Shown in pieces: positions 52,967 through 62,248 of a stretch of 64,000 nucleotides of DNA. Under the pieces are notes generated by a model. That model saw only the letters and a list, made by a program, of their open reading frames with translations, was not told where the DNA came from and did no database searches. Numbering within the stretch: position 1 is the first letter of the stretch; every line of letters starts with the position of its first letter. The stretch lies in NCBI RefSeq assembly GCF_020564625.1, contig NZ_JAJBZT010000007.1:124001-188000 (forward strand), written 5' to 3'. The stretch is from Leeia speluncae (GTDB taxonomy: Bacteria; Pseudomonadota; Gammaproteobacteria; Burkholderiales; Leeiaceae). The translations under genes were made by a program, and so were the position numbers.

Positions 52967-53992
52967 ATGAAACCCACAATGGAAGACGTGGCAAAAGTCG
53001 CTGGGGTAGGGGTAGCAACGGTAGATCGGGTCATAAACAAACGGGCTGCTGTGCGCCCTGAAACCGCGCAAAAAGTACTAGAAGCCGCGGAGCAAATTGG
53101 ATTTCAACGCACGGGTTTAATCAAGAATCGAATCAAAGAACAAAGTGCAGGTTTGCATCTAGGCTTTATTTTGCAAAAGCAAACGACGCAGTTTTATAAA
53201 GACCTAGGTGACGCTATCCAATTGCAAGGCAAGCAAAGCCCGTTCCCCATTGCGAAGACATCTGTTATTTATCTAGATGATTTAAGTCCTCAGGTCATTG
53301 CAGACGAATTGTTAACTTTGGGTGAAAAAGTCGATGCAATTGCCTTGGTATCAACAGACCATCCTCTGGTGAATCAGGCCATTCAATTGTTGGCGGAAAA
53401 AGGTAAACCGGTGATTTCATTGTTAAGCGACCTTACCGCAGAAAGCTGTGCCGGTTTTGTAGGGATTGATCACCGTAAAATAGGACGTATGGCAGCATGG
53501 AATATCCAGCAACTTTGTCCTCAGCCGGGCAAGATCGGCTTAATTGTGGGAAGCCATCGATATCTATGCCAAGAACTCAGTGAAATGAGTTTTCGCTCTT
53601 TCTTTAGAGAGCATGCGCCAGACTTTCAAATTCTCGAAACACTGGTTAGCTTGGAAGACATTGCGCTGGCAGAGTCTGCAACCTTAGAGCTCTTAAAACA
53701 GCATCCAGACTTAACGGCTATTTTTGTTGCTGGCGGCGGGATAGAAGGGGTGATCAAAGGGCTACAAAGTACAGCCTTAAACAAGCATATCGTTACCATC
53801 TGCCTAGACCTGACGCGTATTACTCAACAAGCGTTAATCGATGGTGTCGTAGATACCATCTTGTCTCACCCAATGGAGTGGATGGTTTCGAAACTACTAG
53901 AAAGTATGGTGCAAACCTGCAAACTACCAGACTTTAAGCGGGTAATTAATGTCACCTTACCGGCACTAACATTTACAACTGCCAATGTATAA
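52967..53992 (+). CDS. LacI-family transcriptional regulator
   Basis: 341 residues: N-terminal LacI HTH and hinge (TMEDVAKVAGVGVATVDRVI, then NKRAAVRPETAQKVLEAA) and a periplasmic-binding-protein-like effector domain similar to type 4 LacI sensors (FVGIDHRKIGRMAAWNI, GKIGLIVGSHRYLC, IFVAGGGIEG). It is divergent from the desaturase-Rieske operon and is its probable repressor. The inducer is likely a sugar or cyclitol. ATG 52967 is chosen, with AAGGA 9 bp upstream; the upstream TTG is less likely. Confidence 0.92.
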   Translation: MKPTMEDVAKVAGVGVATVDRVINKRAAVRPETAQKVLEAAEQIGFQRTGLIKNRIKEQSAGLHLGFILQKQTTQFYKDLGDAIQLQGKQSPFPIAKTSVIYLDDLSPQVIADELLTLGEKVDAIALVSTDHPLVNQAIQLLAEKGKPVISLLSDLTAESCAGFVGIDHRKIGRMAAWNIQQLCPQPGKIGLIVGSHRYLCQELSEMSFRSFFREHAPDFQILETLVSLEDIALAESATLELLKQHPDLTAIFVAGGGIEGVIKGLQSTALNKHIVTICLDLTRITQQALIDGVVDTILSHPMEWMVSKLLESMVQTCKLPDFKRVINVTLPALTFTTANV

Positions 53993-54020
53993 CTAGCATT
54001 TACCTTTAGCGGAAAACCAG

Positions 54021-54413
54021 ATGATAAAACACCTAGACCATCTAGTGCTTACCACTGCCAACTTATCGGCTTGCACCTATTTCTATACCGAAGTGCTTGG
54101 CATGCAAAAAGAAGAATTTATTGGCGGAACGCCTCCCGTGAAACGACTAGCGTTCAAGTTTGGTTTTCAGAAAATCAATATCCATGAAAAAGGAAAGGAA
54201 TTTCTACCCAAAGCCACACTCCCCACACCAGGTGCGCTAGATCTATGCTTTATTGTGAGTCTGCCGTTAGCTGATGTGGTCGCACAGTTACAGACGCATC
54301 ACATTGCAATAGAAGAAGGCCCTGTTACCAGAACTGGCGCAGTGGGGAAAATTACTTCAGTGTATGTCAGAGACCCAGATGGGAATTTAATTGAGCTTTC
54401 CGAGTACGATTAA
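54021..54413 (+). CDS. VOC (glyoxalase/bleomycin resistance fold) protein
   Basis: 130 residues with the paired beta-alpha-beta-beta-beta modules of the VOC superfamily: HLDHLVLTTANLSACTYFYT with the first metal-ligand His, and VYVRDPDGNLIELSEYD with the last Glu. It may be a lyase, isomerase or dioxygenase. It lies 28 bp after the LacI gene on the same strand, so it may be co-transcribed and belong to the same catabolic function. Its 3' end overlaps the converging heme oxygenase gene by 47 bp. Confidence 0.88.
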   Translation: MIKHLDHLVLTTANLSACTYFYTEVLGMQKEEFIGGTPPVKRLAFKFGFQKINIHEKGKEFLPKATLPTPGALDLCFIVSLPLADVVAQLQTHHIAIEEGPVTRTGAVGKITSVYVRDPDGNLIELSEYD

Positions 54414-54978
54414 GCTTTGCACATTCATCAAAATGGGCAATAAAAAAAGAAAATGTCGCTTTTGCGGCTTCTGTGGCATCTTCCTGATTGAGATGAGGCA
54501 GGCGTGGCGTAAGATAATTCCAAAAACGTTGCCAGCGCGTATATCCCTCTGATTCTGAAAAAAAACGGCACGGCAGTGAAATGGTTGAATGGTGATGCAA
54601 ATGTTTTGCAATAACACTACCACCAAGATGCGAACCTTCTAATACATATAAGCCACCGACAATTGCTGACTCACTCTCAAAAGTGGGTAAGGGAATTGAA
54701 CATGGTAATAACTGTGCTTTCAAGTCTTGCAAGTCTTTGGCTATTAAGGCTGCACGAGGTGAGAATTTTTCTAATGGCAGATAGTCGGATAATGCAATTT
54801 CGAGTGCTTCTGTTGGGCCAAATAGCGCTGTTAATGCGATCGTATAATTCACTTCACTAATAGGCGTGCTCAGCAGACCGCGCAACATTTCATGATGATC
54901 TAACGCTCGGTGAAAATCGGTTGTAGCCGATTTCAACTGCTTCGCCATGTCAGGGAATATACCGGCAGGCATTTTCAT
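54367..54978 (-). CDS. bphO: Bacterial heme oxygenase (BphO type)
   Basis: About 203 residues from ATG 54978, whose ATGA overlaps the phytochrome stop. The proximal heme ligand is probably His23 (TTDFHRALDHH), and the distal helix motif YVLEGSHLGGSVI is typical of bacterial heme oxygenases. It cleaves heme to biliverdin, the chromophore of the phytochrome encoded immediately upstream. A longer start at 55011 exists, but the coupled ATG is favoured. It is the last gene of the three-gene light operon. Confidence 0.92.
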   Translation of the reverse strand: MKMPAGIFPDMAKQLKSATTDFHRALDHHEMLRGLLSTPISEVNYTIALTALFGPTEALEIALSDYLPLEKFSPRAALIAKDLQDLKAQLLPCSIPLPTFESESAIVGGLYVLEGSHLGGSVIAKHLHHHSTISLPCRFFSESEGYTRWQRFWNYLTPRLPHLNQEDATEAAKATFSFFIAHFDECAKLNRTRKAQLNSHLGL

Positions 54979-56438
54979 CGCTTTTTTTCTTGCAAAAGTG
55001 TTTCTCGGCATTTGAGTGCAAACAATCGGTTCTCATTCGTCCAAGGACGGCTATACCCTAATCGTTTTTCCACCCATTTTTCAAATGAGCGCCTTGGAGC
55101 AATACCAAGTAACCCATCATGGTACTCGATCGGTTTTTCGGGAGTTCCTCCCCATTCGACCTCGTACACGTATTCTGCGCGGGTTAGGTATACCCTTGTT
55201 TGTGCTTGTGAGTCGCCTTGCGGTCGTCCAAACTTAATGGCTAGCACCCCGGCAATCTCAGATAAAGGCATACCATCTACTTGTTTATGTAAGTGATCAC
55301 TAGACCAGATCAACTCGGATTGTTCAGTAACAAACCAATGATCCAAATAATCTAATGCTTCAGACGAAAAACACAAACCAACCCCAAGCGCCAGATTGTT
55401 TTGCACCAAAATGGCTCCATCGGCATTGAATTCTTCGATTAGCCAAGCACCAAGCTCAGGCCATGCAGTACCTAAATCTCCATGTCTTTGTAGGATTTGT
55501 TCAAAGGGTTTAAATCGTTGTGCGATGCTATCTATTAAGCGAAGACGGCGTTGAGATAGATAGCTGATTAAGGTGAGGGTATGGTTTTTTACTTCACTCT
55601 GAGCAAGCTGTAATTCGTGAACAGTTGGATAGGCGGCCATCTGATGGTGAGCTGCAATTAGGGCAAATAACTTTCCACTCACTACAATTGGGAATGATAA
55701 CGATGCCCGTACCCCCATATTTTGCAAATACACTCGATGCATTTCCGATACGCTGCGTAAATCGGTAAAACTCAGATCAACCGGCGTTTCTTCGCCTACA
55801 ATAGGAACGGCATCAGCCACTACGTCTGGAATCAAGCGCCAAGGGTTTTTGATGTACAAGGCCCTAGCAATATGCGGAATATCTGAATCGGGGAATCTCA
55901 ATCCCAAATAACTGCCATATGCATCGGTTAATCGGGCTTCCGCCACCACTTCACCATCACCATTATCATGGAAAAGGTAGTACATCACCCGCTGAAATCC
56001 GGTCAATTCGGCAACCCGATTGACTAGAATCTTCCTTGCTTCTAACAGGCTCTCTTCATCCTGAATCATCACAGGTAAGCCCATGTATAAACGATTCCGA
56101 ATATCTGTTGCTCTAGAAGACAGGAACTCTAAAATAATTTGACCATTTTCCCCACGGCTAATGATGACATCGACTTGCTGTCGCATACCGTTTTGCAAGT
56201 GCTCAACGATTAACCTTTTTCCGGGTTCTTTGGATAATTGCGAAGCCAACACCTGTAGTTCATCTGGTAATTGACTATGAAGGGTAGGAGGGTAAATGAA
56301 AAAGTCGGCTATATTCTTAGCATAATGGGTAATGCATCCCGCTTCATTGGCAACTATCAATGTGCCATGCGACAAAATATGGCCCGACAAATGTAATAAC
56401 TCTTGCTCACAAGTCGATATCTGCTCAATATGGTTCAT
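54975..56438 (-). CDS. bphP: Bacteriophytochrome photosensory module (PAS-GAF-PHY) without output domain
   Basis: 487 residues. The biliverdin-binding Cys10 lies in STCEQELLHLSGHI. A PAS domain (about 15-115) and a GAF domain (about 130-310) with GLRFPDSDIPHIARALY (Asp of the PxSDIP motif) and MHRVYLQNMGVRASLSFP follow. A PHY domain (about 320-480) has the tongue motif PRRSF at 448-452. The protein stops where the histidine kinase domain would begin. The ATG overlaps the stop of the giant CheB-CheR-GGDEF-EAL gene (ATGA). Light state must therefore be passed by protein contact, most simply to that co-translated partner. Confidence 0.93.
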   Translation of the reverse strand: MNHIEQISTCEQELLHLSGHILSHGTLIVANEAGCITHYAKNIADFFIYPPTLHSQLPDELQVLASQLSKEPGKRLIVEHLQNGMRQQVDVIISRGENGQIILEFLSSRATDIRNRLYMGLPVMIQDEESLLEARKILVNRVAELTGFQRVMYYLFHDNGDGEVVAEARLTDAYGSYLGLRFPDSDIPHIARALYIKNPWRLIPDVVADAVPIVGEETPVDLSFTDLRSVSEMHRVYLQNMGVRASLSFPIVVSGKLFALIAAHHQMAAYPTVHELQLAQSEVKNHTLTLISYLSQRRLRLIDSIAQRFKPFEQILQRHGDLGTAWPELGAWLIEEFNADGAILVQNNLALGVGLCFSSEALDYLDHWFVTEQSELIWSSDHLHKQVDGMPLSEIAGVLAIKFGRPQGDSQAQTRVYLTRAEYVYEVEWGGTPEKPIEYHDGLLGIAPRRSFEKWVEKRLGYSRPWTNENRLFALKCRETLLQEKKR

Positions 56439-59400
56439 GCGGTAGCCCCTTCTGCACGCAGTAGGGCCTCAAATGCAGACGATTCTAGAGGACGGCTGAG
56501 TAAATATCCTTGCACGGAATCACAGTCATGTTGCACAAGCCAGTTTAGCTGCTCATCAGATTCCACACCTTCTGCAATCGTATGTAAATCTAATGCTTTG
56601 GCTAATCCTAGTACCGCCTTAGCAATTGCCTCGTCTTCAGGGTCTTTACCCAACCCATCTACAAAACTCTTGTCTATTTTTAATTCATGCAAAGGTAAAC
56701 GTTTTAGATAAGATAATGAGGAGTATCCAGTGCCAAAGTCATCGATCGCAATATTTACCCCCGCACAATTCAATTCGTCTAAGTTGGATGTGACTACTTG
56801 GCTATTTTCTAGCAATGCACCTTCGGTAATTTCTACTTGAATCAATTGAGTGGAAATGTTGGCATTCATGATTTTATCAATTAATTTACTAGCAAACATG
56901 GGCTCACGGATAGAGCGTGCGGATACGTTAAACGCAATTGGAGGAATCACAAAGCCTTGGGCTTGCCATGCTATCAATTGGTTAATTAAAAGCATCTCCA
57001 CTGTTTGCGTTAATTCGATCACTAATCCAGATGCCTCTGCAACAGGGATAAACTCTGCTGGTGGTACATTGCCTAGTTCAGGGTCTTGCCAGCGAAGCAA
57101 TGCCTCTGCACCAATTAATAAGGGTTGATGAGCGATTGCATATTTTGGTTGGAACACTAAGCGTAAGCGATTTTTACGCATGGCTTCTCTCAGTGCGCCC
57201 TCTAAAATAGCGCGTTTCATGAGCCTTACTTGTAAATCTGCACGATAAAACTCAACCCGATTTCGGCCCAACTCTTTTGCTCTATACATTGCCGCATCAG
57301 CAGAGCGCACCAAGCTAGTTGCATCTTGGTGATCATCGGGATAAAACGCAACGCCGATACTGGCTGATACAAATAAGGTACGTCCCTGAACAATAAATGA
57401 AGCGGATAGATCATTTAAAATACGGTTAGCCACTTCACTGACCGACGTAGGGGTGCAATCCGATAAAATAGCCGTAAATTCATCACCTCCCAGTCTTGCT
57501 ACGGTATCTACATCTCTTACGACTGCACGGAGTCGATTGGCCGCTTCTCGCAATAGTTCGTCACCAACATCATGTCCTAAGGTATCGTTAATCGTCTTAA
57601 AGTCATCTAAATCAATAAACAGCAATGCTAATTGTTGTTTGTTTCTACTTGCCGTCGCAAGGTCGTGTTTTAAGCGATCATTAAATAAAGCGCGATTAGG
57701 CAACCCGGTTAATGCATCATGGGTAGATAGGTACTCTGCTTTTTGCTGAGATGTCTTGATCTCCGCAATATCAGAGAAGATCGCAATAAAATGCTCCGTA
57801 TTGCCGTGATTATCATCTAGTAGGTTAATGGTTAGCCAGCAAGGGTATTCTTCACCTGATCGATGCTTATTCCAAATTTCCCCCTGCCAAAATCCTTTTT
57901 CCTTGAGCGAAGCCCAAAGTTGCTGATAAAAGACTTCAGAATGTTTCTCTGATTTTAGAAATTGTAGCGGCTGACCAATTGCCTCTGAGCCATAACCTGT
58001 GATCCGTTGAAAGGCTGTATTCACCGTCTGGATAATCGCATTTGAATCTGTCACTACAATGGCTTCACCCGCCTGTTCAAACACTTGCGCATTAATTCTT
58101 AGTTGCTCTGCGGCTTGTTTAGATAGGGTGATATCCTCGGCTTCGATAATAAAAGCACTAGGTTCGCCATTGATATCATGGAGAATTTGGTGGACAGTTT
58201 TTAAATATCTCGGCCCATCTTTACCAGGAATCATATGTTCACCAGAACACGATTCACCGGTACGCAACGCTCTAAGGTCTAACTCCCATAAAGAGGTAGC
58301 TATGTCTGCAGACATCAAAGAAAAATTGGATTTTCCTTGATATTCATCGGCTGATAATCCAAAAAACATTAAAAAACGGCTATTTGCATATTGATAATGT
58401 CCATGCAAATCCTTCATCGCAAAGATCACCGTTGTTTTTTCCATCAACGCAAGTAGGCGATTTTGTGAAGCCATTAGCTGAGATTGTGTTTTTGCAACGT
58501 CAGTAATATCGATTAGGCACGTTACTAGGGTGCGAATATGACCATCAGAGTCAAAACCAGGGGTAATCACTAGACGTTGAACTTGCTCTAGGTCTGAGAT
58601 AATTTCTTCGATAATTTCCCCATGCTCAATGACCTGATAAAGCTTTGCTGGCAGCTCGGCAAGTTTGCTAGGCAGGCGCAGACTGTGCACGTTTTGGTTT
58701 AGTGCGGTTGTACGTAAGTCACATGCTTTTGCCGCACTCTTATTAAAACGAATGAGCTCCGCGTGCTGATCAAATACCATAATGGGAAAATGCAAAGCAT
58801 CATATAAATGCACATATTCTTCGGTTAGTATGCCAAGCTCGTAAGTTTTGACATTTAACTCTTCATTTAGGCTAATTAACTCTTCGTTTGTGGCTTGTAA
58901 TTCTTGGTTAGCCGCTTCAAGTTCTTCGTTGGTGGCTTGTAATTCTTCATTCGCTGCTTGTGCTTCTTCATTGAGTGTTTGCATCTCTTCATTGGAGGTC
59001 GCCATTTCCTCCACAAGGGTTTGCAAATGCTCTCTGGTAACGAGCAGTTCGTCTTCCATTTCTAGGGTTTGTGAGACAGGGCGCATTTCATCCGGTAGCA
59101 CAGCTTCTACCGGAATAATCAATACCAAGGTGTATTGCGTACCGGCATCATGAAGTGGGGAGACCAACAAATACACCCATTCAGATTCGAGTTTGCGCTG
59201 GCGGCCGTGCTGCGCCTGGTTTTCTTGCCTAGCACGGTGCATCATCGATAAAAGTTCTCCTCGAAGAGCAGGTAAGATGACTTCAGAGGCAATACATCTT
59301 GTTGCACCTTCTGGAAACTTCAGAAATTTGTCTACTTGACCTGCTGCATGTTGAATTGCACCATCTCGATCACACAACACGCACGTGACGCCTAGCTGTT

Positions 59401-60895
59401 GCACTATCCCTGTAAGCAGCATCTCCATCCGACGATCTTTTCGCACCATGGGAATCTCAACTTTTGATTCACTTGGGTTGAAAATCAACTCTGTCGGATT
59501 ATCTCCCGTTTTTTTATACAAACGCTCCCGACGGTTAATAGGAGAAAAACAATTATCGGATTGACCGATACTTTCAGATCGACCTAAAAATAATAATCCT
59601 TCTTTTTTTAGACCAAACTGAAACGTTTTTAGTACTTTTGCTTGTAACACTGCATCAAAATAAATAAGTACATTACGGCAAGAAACTAAATCTAAGCGAA
59701 AAAAGGGCGGGTCTGTAACGAGATTGTGCTTTGCAAACACAATCATGTCTCGCAGAGATTTTTTTGCCTCATAATTACTGCCTACTGCGTTGAAATACTT
59801 TTCTCGCATTTCCATCGGGACAATATTCATTGCAATCTGAGGGTAAATCCCTCTTCGCGCAATATTGAGTGCATCATCATCCACATCGGTCGCAAAGATT
59901 TGTACTGGAGGTGCAATTCCCAGCTGATATAGCGATTCTGCAATTAACATGGCAATCGAATAGACTTCCTCGCCACTGGCACAACCGGCTACCCACACTC
60001 TAATGTCGCCACCATCTTTACGTGACTGGCAAAGAAGGTTGATCGCGTCACGCAAAGCGTCAAATGCATCATGATCACGGAAAAATGCGGTAACAGAAAT
60101 CAAAATATCTTTGGCAAGTAAATCTAGTTCCTCAGGATGTTGGTCTACCCAGTTTAGGTAAGTGTTGAGATCAAAATTGCCTGTGGCAATTTCACGTCGG
60201 CGAATGCGACGCATCAATGTACCAATTTTATATCCCGTGAAATCATAGTGAATTTGTGATTTTAATTTGCTGAGCAATTGCCCTAGCAAATCTTGTTCTG
60301 GCGGTAATGTATCTGCAGTCTCTAGAGATAAAATCATTTGCAGCGCGGCGGGCAAATCTTCTGGAGAGGCGATATGATCAGCAACCCCTGCATCTATTGC
60401 AGACTGAGGCATCCCTTCGTATTTTGCGGTTTCGGGTAATTGCACCAACGTATGACCGCCTGCAGTTTGAATCGCACGTAAGCCCGCAACGCCATCTGAC
60501 CCGGTGCCGGATAACAAAATGCCCGTAGCAGCAGTGGCTTCCTCTTCGGCTAAAGAGCAGAAGAACTGGTTTATTGAAGGTTTGGGTGAAGATTCTGGTG
60601 GTGCTAACGAAAGACGAATTACCCCTTTTTCTAAGATAGCGTTATAACTAGCTGGAATCACACAAAGCATCCCGGCTTTTAACTGCAACCCGTCAGTCGC
60701 TTCAATAACGCTTAATACGGTTTCTCTGGATAGAATATCCACCATCATGCTTTTATAAGTGGGGGATAAATGCTGAAGAAGGACATAAGCACAAGGTAGT
60801 GTTGGGGATAGATTCGCAATCAACTTCGTCACTGCTTCTAAACCACCGGCGGAAGCGCCAATACCTACGATGTAGGTTTTACCTTCAATGCTCAT
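56435..60895 (-). CDS. CheB-CheR-PAS-GGDEF-EAL multidomain protein (1486 residues)
   Basis: Order: CheB methylesterase-like domain (about 5-195; Ser15 in GIGASAGG, His42 in QHLSP, Asp133 in GTGSDGVAGL, all three catalytic positions kept). CheR methyltransferase domain (about 205-480; VWVAGCASGEEVYSIAMLI, SCRNVLIYF). A linker and Asn/Glu-rich coiled coil (about 610-685, repeating ATNEELEAANQEL). Three PAS domains (about 690-1050). A GGDEF domain (motif about 1136, I-site RDVD five residues before). An EAL domain (GAEALLRW about 1266, DDFGTGYSS, KIDKSF, AEGVES). Both c-di-GMP activities look intact. ATG 60895 with GGGAC upstream is preferred over 60925. First gene of the phytochrome operon. Confidence 0.93.
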   Translation of the reverse strand: MSIEGKTYIVGIGASAGGLEAVTKLIANLSPTLPCAYVLLQHLSPTYKSMMVDILSRETVLSVIEATDGLQLKAGMLCVIPASYNAILEKGVIRLSLAPPESSPKPSINQFFCSLAEEEATAATGILLSGTGSDGVAGLRAIQTAGGHTLVQLPETAKYEGMPQSAIDAGVADHIASPEDLPAALQMILSLETADTLPPEQDLLGQLLSKLKSQIHYDFTGYKIGTLMRRIRRREIATGNFDLNTYLNWVDQHPEELDLLAKDILISVTAFFRDHDAFDALRDAINLLCQSRKDGGDIRVWVAGCASGEEVYSIAMLIAESLYQLGIAPPVQIFATDVDDDALNIARRGIYPQIAMNIVPMEMREKYFNAVGSNYEAKKSLRDMIVFAKHNLVTDPPFFRLDLVSCRNVLIYFDAVLQAKVLKTFQFGLKKEGLLFLGRSESIGQSDNCFSPINRRERLYKKTGDNPTELIFNPSESKVEIPMVRKDRRMEMLLTGIVQQLGVTCVLCDRDGAIQHAAGQVDKFLKFPEGATRCIASEVILPALRGELLSMMHRARQENQAQHGRQRKLESEWVYLLVSPLHDAGTQYTLVLIIPVEAVLPDEMRPVSQTLEMEDELLVTREHLQTLVEEMATSNEEMQTLNEEAQAANEELQATNEELEAANQELQATNEELISLNEELNVKTYELGILTEEYVHLYDALHFPIMVFDQHAELIRFNKSAAKACDLRTTALNQNVHSLRLPSKLAELPAKLYQVIEHGEIIEEIISDLEQVQRLVITPGFDSDGHIRTLVTCLIDITDVAKTQSQLMASQNRLLALMEKTTVIFAMKDLHGHYQYANSRFLMFFGLSADEYQGKSNFSLMSADIATSLWELDLRALRTGESCSGEHMIPGKDGPRYLKTVHQILHDINGEPSAFIIEAEDITLSKQAAEQLRINAQVFEQAGEAIVVTDSNAIIQTVNTAFQRITGYGSEAIGQPLQFLKSEKHSEVFYQQLWASLKEKGFWQGEIWNKHRSGEEYPCWLTINLLDDNHGNTEHFIAIFSDIAEIKTSQQKAEYLSTHDALTGLPNRALFNDRLKHDLATASRNKQQLALLFIDLDDFKTINDTLGHDVGDELLREAANRLRAVVRDVDTVARLGGDEFTAILSDCTPTSVSEVANRILNDLSASFIVQGRTLFVSASIGVAFYPDDHQDATSLVRSADAAMYRAKELGRNRVEFYRADLQVRLMKRAILEGALREAMRKNRLRLVFQPKYAIAHQPLLIGAEALLRWQDPELGNVPPAEFIPVAEASGLVIELTQTVEMLLINQLIAWQAQGFVIPPIAFNVSARSIREPMFASKLIDKIMNANISTQLIQVEITEGALLENSQVVTSNLDELNCAGVNIAIDDFGTGYSSLSYLKRLPLHELKIDKSFVDGLGKDPEDEAIAKAVLGLAKALDLHTIAEGVESDEQLNWLVQHDCDSVQGYLLSRPLESSAFEALLRAEGATA

Positions 60896-60925
60896 TTTTG
60901 TCCCATCGTTGCATGAAATTTGCAT

Positions 60926-61153
60926 ATCAACTTAAGCTATAGTGGAAAAACTCATTTTTTTCCAGTTAGATTGAGCGATTGTTGATCAAATTTATTTGAT
61001 TACGTGTGACGTTCTAGCTAAGGCAAATCTGCATTGATTGATCTAACGCAAAGCACCGAAATGGTGCTTTATGTCTATTACCGACGGTAAATCGTCGTAT
61101 GAATGTTGTTTTAACTGTCAGGGCACGTTACGATGCAATATCAATGATTTTTC
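60926..61153. promoter_or_regulatory. Divergent region upstream of the light operon and moaA
   Basis: Two dyads precede moaA: AAAGCACC/GGTGCTTT (61050-61070, 5-nt loop) and CGACG-GTAAAT-CGTCG (61082-61097). The first looks like an intrinsic hairpin with a short T run. The region divides divergent genes and no other gene is present, so it may be a moaA leader element and not a terminator of known genes. Confidence 0.35.
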
Positions 61154-62173
61154 ATGCCGTACCTGCAGACAGACATGAACACCACGCTATCTAATCGCGC
61201 CTTAATCGACCCACACGGACGTGTGCTGGAATACCTGCGTCTTTCTGTGACAGACAGGTGCGATCTTCGCTGTAGCTATTGCATCCCAAAAGGCTTTAAA
61301 GGCTTTGAAGAACCAAAGCATTGGCTTACTTTTGACGAGATAGAACGCCTGATTGGTGCATTTGCACGTTTAGGCTTGCGTAGAGTCCGTCTAACGGGGG
61401 GCGAACCGCTACTTCGTAAAAATGTAGATCAACTCGCCAAGCGATTATCTAGTCTTCCAGGCATTGAAGACCTATCTCTTTCTACCAACGGTACACAACT
61501 TTCTAACGTTGCAGGGCAATTGGCTGCAGCGGGGGTAAACCGCATTAACGTCAGCCTAGATTCTTTAGATAAAGGCTGTGTTGAAACCGTGGCTGGTAGA
61601 AATGTTTTAGAACAAGTGATGGATGGCTTGTTTGCCGCCAAAGCAGCTGGTATCGCCCCAATTAAGATCAATATGGTGGTCATGAAAGGGGTGAATGACC
61701 ACGAAGTAGATCAAATGGCAGATTTCTGCCTGGTTAATGGGTTTGTTCTACGGTTTATTGAAGCCATGCCAATGGGGGAAACCGGTCAAAATACCGAGTT
61801 CGTCTCTCTACAACCAATACGTGAGCGCTTGGTTGAACGTCTTCATTTGCAACCATGCCATACCGAATTGGGTGGCGGGCCTGCTAGATATTGGCAAACG
61901 GCGGATGGCAATGGGCAAATTGGCTTCATCACGCCCTTGTCGCAACACTTCTGTGCTACTTGCAACCGTGTGCGACTATCGGTTGATGGCACGCTATATC
62001 TTTGCCTTGGCCAAGAGTTTAAATATGAATTCCGCCCACTATTGCGTAGTGGCGCGACAGATGCAGAATTAGAAGCCGCAATTATCGAAGCCATTGCCCT
62101 TAAACCAGCTAAGCATGACTTTGTCGAACAACCGAAAAAAATCCTTCGTTTTATGTCACAAACAGGCGGCTAG
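61154..62173 (+). CDS. moaA: GTP 3',8-cyclase, molybdenum cofactor biosynthesis
   Basis: 339 residues of the radical SAM family. The N-terminal cluster motif is CDLRCSYC (CxxxCxxC), with the SAM-binding TGGEP. The C-terminal second [4Fe-4S] cluster is formed by FCATCNRVRLSVDGTLYLCLG. MoaA turns GTP into 3',8-cyclo-7,8-dihydro-GTP, the first committed step of molybdopterin synthesis. The usual C-terminal GG is present (QTGG). No other moa genes are adjacent. ATG 61175 is an alternative start. A Crp/Fnr-type regulator follows on the same strand. Confidence 0.95.
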   Translation: MPYLQTDMNTTLSNRALIDPHGRVLEYLRLSVTDRCDLRCSYCIPKGFKGFEEPKHWLTFDEIERLIGAFARLGLRRVRLTGGEPLLRKNVDQLAKRLSSLPGIEDLSLSTNGTQLSNVAGQLAAAGVNRINVSLDSLDKGCVETVAGRNVLEQVMDGLFAAKAAGIAPIKINMVVMKGVNDHEVDQMADFCLVNGFVLRFIEAMPMGETGQNTEFVSLQPIRERLVERLHLQPCHTELGGGPARYWQTADGNGQIGFITPLSQHFCATCNRVRLSVDGTLYLCLGQEFKYEFRPLLRSGATDAELEAAIIEAIALKPAKHDFVEQPKKILRFMSQTGG

Positions 62174-62248
62174 CCTAGTTTGAAGCGTCTCACACAATCT
62201 TTCAGATAGTCGATACAATCATCAATCTTCCGAATAGGTGGATCTACA

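Noticed and set aside
57226-59153. Several plus-strand and minus-strand frames inside the giant light-operon gene
   Set aside because: They are shadows in alternative frames of well-supported CheB-CheR-PAS-GGDEF-EAL coding sequence.
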